Shown here piece after piece: positions 27,271 to 34,815 of a stretch of DNA of 64,000 bases. Both the position numbers and the translations under genes were made by a program. Source of the stretch: an uncultured Peptoniphilus sp. Lineage in GTDB: Bacteria > Bacillota > Clostridia > Tissierellales > Peptoniphilaceae. The notes beneath the pieces were generated by a model. That model did no database searches and had not been told where the DNA came from. It was given only the letters and a program-made list of their open reading frames with translations. The stretch is taken from the NCBI RefSeq assembly GCF_946998875.1, contig NZ_CAMQAY010000004.1:15985-79984 (forward strand), read 5' to 3'. Numbering within the stretch: position 1 is the stretch's first letter; each line of letters begins with the position of its first letter.

Positions 27271-28171
27271 ATAAATCAGCTCTCTTAATGTCCTTTACAA
27301 AGAGGGTGTCAATTACATCTGTGACAATTTCTCTCTCATAGGAGTCAAAGGTCTTATCTACAATGCCAAGCTCAAGGGAATCTCTTATATCTAGGCCCCT
27401 ATTCATAAGCTGGATACTGGAAAGAAGTCCACGAAGGTCAATTGATTTGGAAGAAATTTCTGAATTTAGAGATTTTTCTTGCAAGTCTAAAAATAATTTT
27501 GTGAAAATTTTTATGGCGCTATCCTTTAAATTTGTATTTTCTTTAAACAATTTTGCCAAGTCACTTTCTGCAATTGTTGGCATGTCGATTACCAAAAATC
27601 TTGAAACAAGAGCCTCGTTAAGGTCACGAGTGCCAATGTAGCCATAGTTCATTGTGGCAATAAATCTCGTTGCATCGTGAAGATTTAGTCTATCGTAGCC
27701 AGAAATATCTAGGACTCTTCTGTAATCAAGAGTTGAGTGGACAACAGATAGGGCTTCATTTTTAGCCATATTGATTTCATCAAAAACGGCAAAGCCACCT
27801 TCTTCTGCTGCCTCATATACGGGTCCCTTTTTTAAAGTTACTTCGTTATTTTTAAAGGTATCAGAGCCAATTAAACTTGATGGGTCTGATGCAATGTTAA
27901 GAGAAACTGTCCAAAGTGGTCTCTTAAAGAGATAGGCAAGATTTTCTGCCAATACATTTTTACCAGTAGCCTTTGGTCCAGATAGAAGGATGTTGTCGCC
28001 AGATAAAATTGCAGCAATAGCCTTCTCCCAAGTTTTTTTGCCATAATATTTATATTTTATTTTTGGAATCCTATATCTATATTCTTCCTTTAAGTCATGT
28101 TTTTCTACAAATTCGTCTACTCCCTTAAGTAGATCTTCTGAAACGCCTTGTGAAAGTAAAAACTCTCTCAT
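27260..28171 (-). CDS. MoxR-family AAA+ ATPase
   Basis: This 303-aa ATPase has Walker A GPKATGKN (~65-72), Walker B AVFDEIN, sensor 1 ATMNYGYIG and an arginine-finger region ALVSRFL. The sequence ADxS-x-LIGS-like DPSSLIGS after strand 2 is typical of the MoxR/CbbQ branch. Together with the VWA protein it probably forms a chaperone-like machine that remodels or activates a partner protein in the cytosol. The minus-strand promoter should lie in the ~110 bp upstream, shared with the divergent small gene at 28283. Confidence 0.85.
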   Translation of the reverse strand: MREFLLSQGVSEDLLKGVDEFVEKHDLKEEYRYRIPKIKYKYYGKKTWEKAIAAILSGDNILLSGPKATGKNVLAENLAYLFKRPLWTVSLNIASDPSSLIGSDTFKNNEVTLKKGPVYEAAEEGGFAVFDEINMAKNEALSVVHSTLDYRRVLDISGYDRLNLHDATRFIATMNYGYIGTRDLNEALVSRFLVIDMPTIAESDLAKLFKENTNLKDSAIKIFTKLFLDLQEKSLNSEISSKSIDLRGLLSSIQLMNRGLDIRDSLELGIVDKTFDSYEREIVTDVIDTLFVKDIKRADLFER

Positions 28172-28227
28172 TTCATCACCTCAAATGTATTATAACAAAA
28201 AGAAAAATTCTTTGTGGACAATAAATT

Positions 28228-28256
28228 TTGTAAAAGGAAGATGTTACTGTTATAAT
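28228..28256 (+). promoter_or_regulatory. Strong promoter of the 38-aa peptide gene
   Basis: TTGTAA (28228-28233), 17-bp spacer, and an extended -10 TGTTATAAT ending in a perfect TATAAT (28251-28256). Confidence 0.7.
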
Positions 28257-28282
28257 GTAATAAAGAAGGAAGGGAGATAGCT

Positions 28283-28399
28283 ATGGCTTTTACATCTAAA
28301 TCACTTATTGCTTTAATTTTAGGTTTTGGGGTTTATGTGGGAATTTTTGTACTTATAATTTTGGCAATCCTTGCCCTTATAAAATACTTAAAAAAATAA
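28283..28399 (+). CDS. 38-aa single-helix membrane peptide
   Basis: The frame encodes a 38-residue peptide: MAFTSKSLIA, a long hydrophobic helix rich in Ile/Leu/Val/Gly (residues ~8-33) and a basic end KYLKK. It has a strong Shine-Dalgarno (AAGGGAG) and its own extended -10 promoter, so it looks genuinely expressed. Its size and shape resemble small hydrophobic toxins or holin-like peptides, and it lies ~130 bp from a type I toxin-antitoxin locus. I do not recognise a family and no antisense RNA over it is evident. Confidence 0.5.
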   Translation: MAFTSKSLIALILGFGVYVGIFVLIILAILALIKYLKK

Positions 28400-28415
28400 A
28401 ACCCTAGAAGGGTTT
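28386..28415 (-). terminator. Terminator of the toxin mRNA (minus strand)
   Basis: On the minus strand AAACCCT-TCT-AGGGTTT is followed by a T-rich run (TATTTTTTT). On the plus strand the stem is followed by As, so it works mainly for the minus-strand toxin transcript. It overlaps the end of the 38-aa gene. It implies a toxin mRNA of about 270 nt that covers the whole antitoxin RNA. Confidence 0.7.
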
Positions 28416-28446
28416 AAAAATAAAAAGGATATGGTATAATATAGAT

Positions 28447-28526
28447 AAAGAGGACACCGTTTAAGACGGTCGCCCTGCAGTATGATTTATGAAACCACCT
28501 GTAGTGACGATACAGGTGGTTTTTTC
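28447..28526 (+). ncRNA. Antisense antitoxin RNA of the type I toxin-antitoxin locus
   Basis: An extended -10 TGGTATAAT (28432-28440) predicts a start near 28447. The RNA has a small 5' hairpin (ACCGT-TTAAG-ACGGT) and ends at a perfect terminator ACCACCTGTA/TACAGGTGGT (28494-28520) with six Ts. There is no open frame. It is complementary to the 3' untranslated part of the toxin mRNA read from the other strand, beginning just past the toxin stop codon. The layout matches txpA/RatA of B. subtilis, where the antisense RNA pairs with the toxin 3' end and triggers RNase III decay. Confidence 0.75.
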
Positions 28527-28529
28527 TAA

Positions 28530-28613
28530 CTACTTATTTTTACAAAGTGTTAGGATGGCGATTATAAGTGTTAAAAACTTAAGCATTATACTTAAAATTT
28601 CATAATCACTCAT
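28530..28613 (-). CDS. Holin-like type I toxin peptide (27 aa)
   Basis: The minus-strand frame reads MSDYEILSIMLKFLTLIIAI then LTLCKNK: an N-terminal acidic segment, one membrane helix and a basic tail. This is the pattern of the 'putative holin-like toxin' peptides (M-x-x-Y-E-x-L-x-x-M...) found with antisense antitoxins in Firmicutes. The Shine-Dalgarno GGGAGGTG is strong but is paired in the mRNA with an upstream CCCAAT (CCCAAT-TTAATT-ATTGGG), as in other type I toxins whose translation is delayed. Expression should damage the membrane when the antitoxin RNA is lost. Confidence 0.8.
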   Translation of the reverse strand: MSDYEILSIMLKFLTLIIAILTLCKNK

Positions 28614-28666
28614 AAAAGCACCTCCCAATAATTAAATTGGGCGACCATCTGTATGTCCTCATACCT

Positions 28667-28695
28667 ATTATAATCTTTCGAAACAAATCAATCAA
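28667..28695 (-). promoter_or_regulatory. Toxin promoter (minus strand)
   Basis: On the minus strand TTGATT (28690-28695), a 17-bp spacer and TATAAT (28667-28672) give a near-consensus promoter. The predicted start is near 28660, ~47 bases before the toxin ATG. Confidence 0.75.
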
Positions 28696-28722
28696 TTGAC
28701 TTTACTTTATTAGCCAAAAAGC

Positions 28723-28750
28723 TTGAACTTATTTTTCCTTATGGTATAAT
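28723..28750 (+). promoter_or_regulatory. serS promoter
   Basis: TTGAAC (28723-28728), 16-bp spacer, extended -10 TGGTATAAT ending at 28750. Confidence 0.7.
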
Positions 28751-28756
28751 GAAAAA

Positions 28757-28945
28757 AAACTAAAAAAGGCGATAATTGAGAATAGTAATTTTAGAAAGTT
28801 TTTTAGAGAGCAGGTGGCTGGTGCAAATCTGTAAACGAATAAAATGAATCCACCTCATAGTCTATGTATTTTTAAGTGAACCATTTGGTTAATTAGGGTG
28901 GCAACGCGGGTCTCTCGTCCCTTTAGGGATTGAGGGGCTTTTTTT
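28757..28945 (+). promoter_or_regulatory. T-box leader, tRNA-Ser responsive
   Basis: The leader contains the T-box core AGGGTGGCAACGCGGG (28895-28910) followed by an intrinsic terminator (stem CTCTCGTCCC/GGGATTGAGGGG with a T-run, 28911-28945). The TGGC (28899-28902) would pair with a tRNA 3' end GCCA, correct for tRNA-Ser with G73. A UCC triplet (28849-28851) in the 3' side of stem I is the likely specifier codon. Uncharged tRNA-Ser should stabilise the antiterminator and switch on serS. Confidence 0.92.
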
Positions 28946-28962
28946 AATTTAAGGGAGGATTT

Positions 28963-30252
28963 ATGTTAGACATTAAATTTGTAAGAGAAAACCCAGAAGC
29001 AGTAAAGGAAAATATTAAAAAGAAATTCCAAGATGACAAACTTCCACTAGTTGATGAAGTTATAAAAATCGACGAAGAACTTAGGGAAGCTAAGACTAAG
29101 GGCGACAACCTTCGTGCAGAAAAAAATCAAACTTCAAAAGAAATTGGTGGCTTTATGCAAAAGGGCGAAAAGGACAAAGCCGAAGAAGCAAAAAAAAGAG
29201 TTGCTGAAATAAATGAAGAAATCACAGAACTTGAAGCAGCTGAAAGAGACCTTGCAGAAGAACTTAAAAAGAGAATGCAAGTTATTCCACAAATGATTGA
29301 CGACTCAGTGCCAATAGGAAAGGACGACAGCGAAAATGTTGAGCTTGAAAGATTTGGAGAACCAGTAATTCCAGATTACGAAGTGCCTTATCATGTTGAC
29401 ATCATGGAAACTTTTAACGGAATTGATCTAGATTCAGCAAGAAATACTTCTGGTGCAGGTTTTTATTATTTAAAGGGCGACATTGCAAGACTTCACTCTG
29501 CAATTTTATCTTATGCAAGAGACTTTATGATAGATCGTGGCTTTGAATATCACATTCCACCATTTATGATCAGATCAGATGTTGTTACTGGCGTAATGAG
29601 TTTTGCTGAAATGGAAAATATGATGTATAAAATCGAAGGCGAAGATCTTTATCTTATTGGTACATCTGAACACTCAATGATTGGTAAATACATCAACACA
29701 ATAACTCCAGAAGAAGAAATGCCTCTTACACTTACATCTTATTCTCCATGTTTTAGAAAAGAAGTTGGAGCTCACGGCATTGAAGAAAGAGGAGTTTACA
29801 GAATTCACCAATTTGAAAAGCAAGAAATGGTTGTAATTTGTAAACCAGAAGATTCAAAGGATTGGTTTGTAAAATTGTGGCAAAACACAGTGGACTTCTT
29901 CCGTTCACTAGAAATTCCTGTAAGAACACTTGAATGTTGCTCTGGCGACTTGGCAGACTTAAAGGTTAAGTCCCTTGATGTTGAAGCCTTTTCTCCAAGA
30001 CAAAATAAATATTTTGAAGTTGGTTCTTGTTCAAACCTTGGCGATGCACAAGCAAGAAGACTTAATATCAAACTTCGTGGCAAGGATGGCACATATCTTG
30101 CTCACACACTTAACAACACTGTAGTTGCACCACCAAGAATGTTAATTGCCTTCTTGGAAAATCTTCTACAAGAAGATGGCAGCGTAAAAATTCCAAAGCC
30201 ACTACAAATGTATATGGGCGGCATGGAAAAAATTGTGCCAAAAAATAAATAA
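28963..30252 (+). CDS. serS: Seryl-tRNA synthetase
   Basis: This 429-aa class II synthetase charges tRNA-Ser. The N-terminal coiled-coil arm that grips the long variable arm of the tRNA spans ~residues 28-105. The catalytic core has motif 2 GVYRIHQFEKQEM and motif 3 TLNNTVVAPPRMLIA. It starts after GGGAGG, 18 bp past the T-box terminator, and is transcribed alone. Confidence 0.96.
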   Translation: MLDIKFVRENPEAVKENIKKKFQDDKLPLVDEVIKIDEELREAKTKGDNLRAEKNQTSKEIGGFMQKGEKDKAEEAKKRVAEINEEITELEAAERDLAEELKKRMQVIPQMIDDSVPIGKDDSENVELERFGEPVIPDYEVPYHVDIMETFNGIDLDSARNTSGAGFYYLKGDIARLHSAILSYARDFMIDRGFEYHIPPFMIRSDVVTGVMSFAEMENMMYKIEGEDLYLIGTSEHSMIGKYINTITPEEEMPLTLTSYSPCFRKEVGAHGIEERGVYRIHQFEKQEMVVICKPEDSKDWFVKLWQNTVDFFRSLEIPVRTLECCSGDLADLKVKSLDVEAFSPRQNKYFEVGSCSNLGDAQARRLNIKLRGKDGTYLAHTLNNTVVAPPRMLIAFLENLLQEDGSVKIPKPLQMYMGGMEKIVPKNK

Positions 30253-30304
30253 AATTTGCTAAAAAACACTTTAATTAAATTTATTTGGGTAATAAATACT
30301 TAGA

Positions 30305-30333
30305 TTGTTTTAGGTAAAATAATTTGATATAAT
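30305..30333 (+). promoter_or_regulatory. Promoter of the P-type ATPase transcript
   Basis: TTGTTT (30305-30310), 17-bp spacer, TATAAT (30328-30333), just ahead of the riboswitch. Confidence 0.65.
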
Positions 30334-30341
30334 TTATTCAC

Positions 30342-30446
30342 TTAGGGGAGTAACTTTTAAATTTTCAGTCGTCATTACGGCATAGCCCGGCTGGGAAGCT
30401 TATTATTAAGTATGTGAGACCGATGTAACAATCGGTCTCTTTTTTA
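30342..30446 (+). promoter_or_regulatory. yybP-ykoY (manganese-type) riboswitch with terminator
   Basis: The leader holds the family's two conserved loop sequences, AGGGGAGTAAC (30344-30354) and, after GTCGTCA...GGC and CCCGGCTGGG, the closing TGTGAGACC. It is followed by the terminator GAGACCGAT-GTAACA-ATCGGTCTC (30416-30439) and six Ts. This family senses Mn2+ and often precedes cation P-type ATPases, as here. Mn2+ binding should prevent termination and raise exporter expression. Confidence 0.88.
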
Positions 30447-30482
30447 TTAAATATTTTTATTTAGCATTTATAAGGAGGAATT

Positions 30483-33179
30483 ATGGAAAAAAATTGGTAT
30501 AATCAGTCGCCTGATGAAGTCCTAAAAAATCTTTCCACCACAAAGGAGAGGGGATTAACAGAAGTTGAAGCCAAGAAAAGGCTAGAAGAGTATGGGGAAA
30601 ATGCTCTAGCAGAAGAAAAGAAAAAATCCTTTGGCGAAAAACTAAAGGAACAATTTTTTGACCCAATGATAATTATTTTAATTGCAGCAGCCCTTGTATC
30701 TGTCTTCGTAGGTGAAGGCCTTGATGCAGGAATTATCATTGCCATTGTTATTGTCAATGCCTTTCTTTCAATTTACCAAGAAGGTAAGGCAGAAGAAGCT
30801 ATTGCAGCCTTGCAGAAGATGTCTTCACCAAAGGCAAAGGTAATAAGAGATGGCGACCACGAAGAAGTTGACTCAAATAAATTAGTACCAGGAGATATTA
30901 TTGTCCTTGAAACGGGAGATATTGTCCCAGCAGATTTGAGGTTAATTGAATCATCAAATTTAAAAATTGACGAGTCTTCACTAACTGGAGAATCTGTTGC
31001 AGTTGAAAAACATTTTGATCAAGTTTACGATGGCAAAATGGAAATTGGTGACAGAGAAAACTTAGCTTATTCTTCAACTATAGTCACTTACGGAAGAGGA
31101 ATGGGAGTAGTTGTTGAAACTGGTCACAAGACAGAAATTGGTAAAATTGCAACTTCTATTGCAACAGTTTCTGATGAGCAAACTCCACTTCAAAGAAAAC
31201 TTGCAAAACTTTCCAAAACTCTTGGAATTTTAGTAATAGTTATCTGTGCTGTGGTAATGGGAGTAGGCTTAATTTACAAGCACGACCCACTAGATATGTT
31301 TATGACTGCAATTTCACTTGCAGTTGCAGCTGTGCCTGAAGGACTACCTGCCATTGTAACAATTGTCCTTTCCATTGGCATGGGCAAGATGGCAGAAAAA
31401 AATGCCATTGTTAAAAAACTTTTGGCAGTGGAAACATTAGGTACAACAACAGTAATTTGCTCCGACAAAACTGGTACACTTACACAAAATGAAATGACAG
31501 TTGTAAAAGTCTTTACTGACGGACAAGTTTATCATGTATCTGGAACTGGTTACTCTCCAGAAGGCGATGTCACTAAAAAAGATGAAATTGTCACAATTGA
31601 TGAAGATGAAAACCTAAAAATCCTATCATCAATTGCAGCTTTAACTAACGATGCAAAATTAAAGGTAAAGGATGGAGATGCCTCAATCACTGGAGACCCT
31701 ACTGAAGGAGCTCTTCTTACTTTTGCAGAAAAGGCAGGTAACGGACTAGATAATCTTTATAAAAACTTTGACAGATTGGAAGAAATTCCCTTTGACTCTG
31801 ACAGAAAGATGATGACAACTTTCCATGATAAAATTTTTGACGAAATTGCATCCTTTACCAAGGGCGCACCTGATGTTGTCCTTGATAGATGCGAAAAAGT
31901 TTTAATTGATGGAAAAGAAGTTGAACTTGACGAAAAATTAAGAAAAGAAATTTTAGAAAAGAACAGCGAATTTGCAAGGTCAGCCCTAAGATGTTTAGGC
32001 TACGCCTATAGAAAGCACAGCGACATGCCAAGTGAAATAACATCAGAATCCATAGAAAAAGACATGGTTTTTGTTGGACTTACTGGAATGATTGACCCAT
32101 CAAGACCAGAAGCCAAGGCAGCCATAAAAGAATGTAAATCAGCTGGCATTAGACCGATTATGATCACTGGTGACTACCTAGAAACAGGACTTGCCATAGC
32201 TAAGGACCTTGGCATTGCTGAGCGTGACGACCAGGCAATAATGGGTAGAGAACTTAACGAAATGTCTGAAGCAGAACTTAGAGAAATCGTAAAGGAAAAA
32301 TCTGTCTACACCAGAGTTTCACCAGAAAATAAGGTACAAATAGTTACAGCCCTAAAACAAAATGGTCACATCACAGCCATGACTGGCGACGGTGTAAATG
32401 ACGCACCGGCAATTAAAAAGGCAGACATTGGTATTGCCATGGGAATTACAGGCACAGATGTTGCAAAAAATACTGCTGAAGTAATTTTGACAGACGACAA
32501 CTTTGCCACAATTGTAAATGCAGTTGAAGAAGGAAGAATAATTTATTCCAACATCAAAAAATTCGTGGCATATCTTCTTTCTTGTAACTTGGGAGAAGTC
32601 CTAATAGTTTTAATTTCAATTTTGATGAATTTGCCAGTGCCACTAATTCCAATTCAACTACTTTGGCTTAATCTTGTGACAGACTCTTTCCCAGCTCTAG
32701 CACTTGGAGTTGAAAGAGGAGAAGCTGACATAATGAATGAGCCACCTCGTGACCCTGACGAGCCAATTCTAGACAAAGAAATAAAAATCACAGTTGCAAT
32801 TCAATCTATTGCTATAACTGTGGCAACACTTCTTGCATACCTAGTTGGACTTAAGTGGTATGGACAAGCGGAAGGACTTCACCATGCAAGGACAATGGCA
32901 TTTTCAACACTAATTATTTGTGAGCTTCTAAGATCCTATACAGCAAGATCAATTGACAAGACAGTCTTTGAAATTGGAGTTTTCACAAACAAAAAATTAG
33001 TGCTTGCGACTCTATTTTCTTTCATGCTAATGCTAGTAGTAATTTATGTGCCAGTCTTAAACGATGCCTTTGGACTAATGGACTTAGGACCAAGAGAAAT
33101 CGCAGTAGTTCTTGGATCATCACTTATACCACTAGTAGCTGGAGAAATTCAAAAGAAAGTTAGATTTAAGAAAAAATAA
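30483..33179 (+). CDS. Cation-transporting P-type ATPase (type IIA, Ca2+/Mn2+)
   Basis: This 898-aa membrane pump has an N-terminal cation ATPase domain, actuator motif TGES, the phosphorylation site CSDKTGTLT, KGAPD for nucleotide binding, and the hinge MTGDGVNDAPAIKKA. Membrane motifs AAVPEGLPA (helix 4) and NLVTDSFPALALG (helix 6) are those of SERCA-like type IIA pumps. Ten membrane helices are expected. Its control by a Mn-type riboswitch argues for Mn2+ (or Ca2+/Mn2+) export, like L. lactis YoaB, rather than pure Ca2+ transport. GGAGG precedes the ATG. Confidence 0.92.
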   Translation: MEKNWYNQSPDEVLKNLSTTKERGLTEVEAKKRLEEYGENALAEEKKKSFGEKLKEQFFDPMIIILIAAALVSVFVGEGLDAGIIIAIVIVNAFLSIYQEGKAEEAIAALQKMSSPKAKVIRDGDHEEVDSNKLVPGDIIVLETGDIVPADLRLIESSNLKIDESSLTGESVAVEKHFDQVYDGKMEIGDRENLAYSSTIVTYGRGMGVVVETGHKTEIGKIATSIATVSDEQTPLQRKLAKLSKTLGILVIVICAVVMGVGLIYKHDPLDMFMTAISLAVAAVPEGLPAIVTIVLSIGMGKMAEKNAIVKKLLAVETLGTTTVICSDKTGTLTQNEMTVVKVFTDGQVYHVSGTGYSPEGDVTKKDEIVTIDEDENLKILSSIAALTNDAKLKVKDGDASITGDPTEGALLTFAEKAGNGLDNLYKNFDRLEEIPFDSDRKMMTTFHDKIFDEIASFTKGAPDVVLDRCEKVLIDGKEVELDEKLRKEILEKNSEFARSALRCLGYAYRKHSDMPSEITSESIEKDMVFVGLTGMIDPSRPEAKAAIKECKSAGIRPIMITGDYLETGLAIAKDLGIAERDDQAIMGRELNEMSEAELREIVKEKSVYTRVSPENKVQIVTALKQNGHITAMTGDGVNDAPAIKKADIGIAMGITGTDVAKNTAEVILTDDNFATIVNAVEEGRIIYSNIKKFVAYLLSCNLGEVLIVLISILMNLPVPLIPIQLLWLNLVTDSFPALALGVERGEADIMNEPPRDPDEPILDKEIKITVAIQSIAITVATLLAYLVGLKWYGQAEGLHHARTMAFSTLIICELLRSYTARSIDKTVFEIGVFTNKKLVLATLFSFMLMLVVIYVPVLNDAFGLMDLGPREIAVVLGSSLIPLVAGEIQKKVRFKKK

Positions 33180-33196
33180 ATAATATAAATTATAAA

Positions 33197-33229
33197 GCCG
33201 ACAGGGAAAAATCTCTGCCGGATTTTTTT
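33197..33229 (+). terminator. Terminator after the P-type ATPase gene
   Basis: GCCGACAGGGA...TCTCTGCCGG forms an imperfect stem followed by seven Ts. Confidence 0.75.
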
Positions 33230-33252
33230 ATTGGAGAAAATTTTTAAAAGTC

Positions 33253-33303
33253 TTGACAAAATTATTTGACGGGACTATAGTGTAAATATAAAGTATATAC
33301 ACT
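33253..33303 (+). promoter_or_regulatory. Promoter plus YtrA-type operator of the CPBP protease gene
   Basis: A consensus TTGACA (33253-33258), 17-bp spacer and TATAGT (33276-33281) form the promoter. The perfect inverted repeat AGTGTA-13 bp-TACACT (33279-33284, 33298-33303) overlaps the -10 and the start site. This is the repeat I recall for the B. subtilis GntR-family repressor YtrA, and a YtrA-like gene lies ~1.1 kb downstream. Repression by that protein is the natural inference. Confidence 0.75.
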
Positions 33304-33331
33304 TAAAATTAAATTAAGGAGTTGAAGAAAT

Positions 33332-34339
33332 ATGAAAAAAGATTTAAAAATCTTTATTGCTATATCATTTATTATTCCATACCTAATGGGATTTGCCATT
33401 TATTACTGCAAATTACACGACATAAGTACAAGTATTTATCCCTTATTTCAAATGTTTATTCCATTTTTAGCTGTAATAGCCTTGTTATACAAAGAAGACA
33501 AAAGAATTTTAAAAGCTTTTCCTTTTAAAGTTTATATATTTACAAGTATTTTTATGTTTGTATTTGCTATATTAAATATTTTTTATCCCAAATTTGATGG
33601 CTTTTCAGGTACATTAATTTTAATGTCTGCTATCGCAATGATTATAGCCATCTTCACTATGGATAAAGATCTTAAAAAGAAATTATCTCTAGACAATCCA
33701 AATAAAAAGATGACGCTTTTAATGTGTTTAATTTTTATATTTATATATTTTTTAAGATTATTTATTGGCTGCATTTTAGAAGGAGAAACAAGGGAATTTG
33801 TAGAAATCTTTAATCTTAAAAATTTAAAAGTTTTTATGTCTATTATTATTTTTTCTTTTTTAAATATTATGCCATTCATTGGAGAAGAATATGGTTGGAG
33901 GGCATACCTAGCACCAAGGCTAAAAGAAATTTATGGTGTTAAAAAATCTATTTTAATGACAGGTTTTATTTGGGGAATTTGGCATTTACCACTTAATTTA
34001 TTTTATTATTCAGATGGGCTATTGACATCACAAATTTATTCCATACTTGTACAACTTGTATTTTGTATATTTTTAGGGATATTTTTAACTTATGCTTACA
34101 ATAGGACAAAATCAATTTGGGCTCCTGTTATGATTCATTATTTAAACAACAATCTTGCCATACTATTTGTCACAGATTTTTCTAAGGATATATTTTCAGG
34201 ACAACATTATGATTTAAAAGGAACTTTATTTTCAATAGTAAGTTCAATAATATTATTTGGAATTTTCATATTTTCAAAGTATATAAAGGATGAAGAACTT
34301 TGGGGAAAATCTGTATATGAGAAAGTTAATGAATCCTAA
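33332..34339 (+). CDS. CPBP-family intramembrane metalloprotease (Abi/CAAX-like)
   Basis: This 335-aa protein has about eight hydrophobic helices and the CPBP motifs: EEYGWRAYLAPRL (paired Glu and Arg), GFIWGIWHLPLN (His) and HYLNNN (His/Asn), all in membrane segments. Family members process prenylated or peptide substrates, protect against self-made bacteriocins or play unknown roles. Base composition is even more AT-rich than its neighbours. It precedes the YtrA-like regulator and ABC transporter genes and probably belongs to the same regulon. Shine-Dalgarno AAGGAG lies ~11 bases upstream of the ATG. Confidence 0.82.
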   Translation: MKKDLKIFIAISFIIPYLMGFAIYYCKLHDISTSIYPLFQMFIPFLAVIALLYKEDKRILKAFPFKVYIFTSIFMFVFAILNIFYPKFDGFSGTLILMSAIAMIIAIFTMDKDLKKKLSLDNPNKKMTLLMCLIFIFIYFLRLFIGCILEGETREFVEIFNLKNLKVFMSIIIFSFLNIMPFIGEEYGWRAYLAPRLKEIYGVKKSILMTGFIWGIWHLPLNLFYYSDGLLTSQIYSILVQLVFCIFLGIFLTYAYNRTKSIWAPVMIHYLNNNLAILFVTDFSKDIFSGQHYDLKGTLFSIVSSIILFGIFIFSKYIKDEELWGKSVYEKVNES

Positions 34340-34434
34340 TTATTTTCTGATTTTACAAAATTATAAAAATTATTAAATTATCGTATTAAGTATTGTGTAA
34401 AGAAAATAGTATACAGGCAAAAAGGTGGTGTGAT

Positions 34435-34815
34435 ATGAAAATTATTATTTCCAATGACTCTGGCCTTCCTATTTACGAGCAAATAAAAAATCAAATCAAG
34501 GCTCAAATTGTTGCTGGTGAACTAAGAGCAGACGAAGCTCTTCCTGGTATGAGGACTCTTGCCAGCGACCTAAAGGTTTCTGTCATAACGACAAAGCGTG
34601 CCTACAATGACTTGGAACAAGAGGGCTACATTTATTCCATGCCAGGCAAGGGTTCCTTTGTAAAAAAATTAAATGAAGAAGTTGTAAGAGAAAATGCTCT
34701 TGCTGAAATAGAAAAATATTTTACTGACGCAATGACTGTTGCTAAGGCTTCTGGCATTGGTATAGATGAATTGCAAGAAATTTTAAAGACATTAGATGAA
34801 GTGGGTGAAGTATGA
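34435..34815 (+). CDS. GntR-family regulator, YtrA subfamily
   Basis: This 126-aa regulator has an N-terminal winged helix (residues ~10-78, starting GLPIYEQIKNQIKAQI) and only a short helical C-terminal tail for dimerisation, the hallmark of the YtrA branch whose genes accompany ABC transporters. The frame is open from 34393, but ATG 34435 after GGTGG fits the family N-terminus. It overlaps the ATPase gene by four bases. A degenerate copy of the operator pattern (GTGTA-12 bp-TACAG, 34395-34416) precedes it, suggesting autoregulation. Confidence 0.87.
   Translation: MKIIISNDSGLPIYEQIKNQIKAQIVAGELRADEALPGMRTLASDLKVSVITTKRAYNDLEQEGYIYSMPGKGSFVKKLNEEVVRENALAEIEKYFTDAMTVAKASGIGIDELQEILKTLDEVGEV

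Noticed and set aside
34394..34416. Second YtrA-type operator before the regulator gene
   Set aside because: The half-sites (GTGTA, TACAG) have 12-bp rather than 13-bp spacing and mismatches, so it is mentioned only as a degenerate copy.
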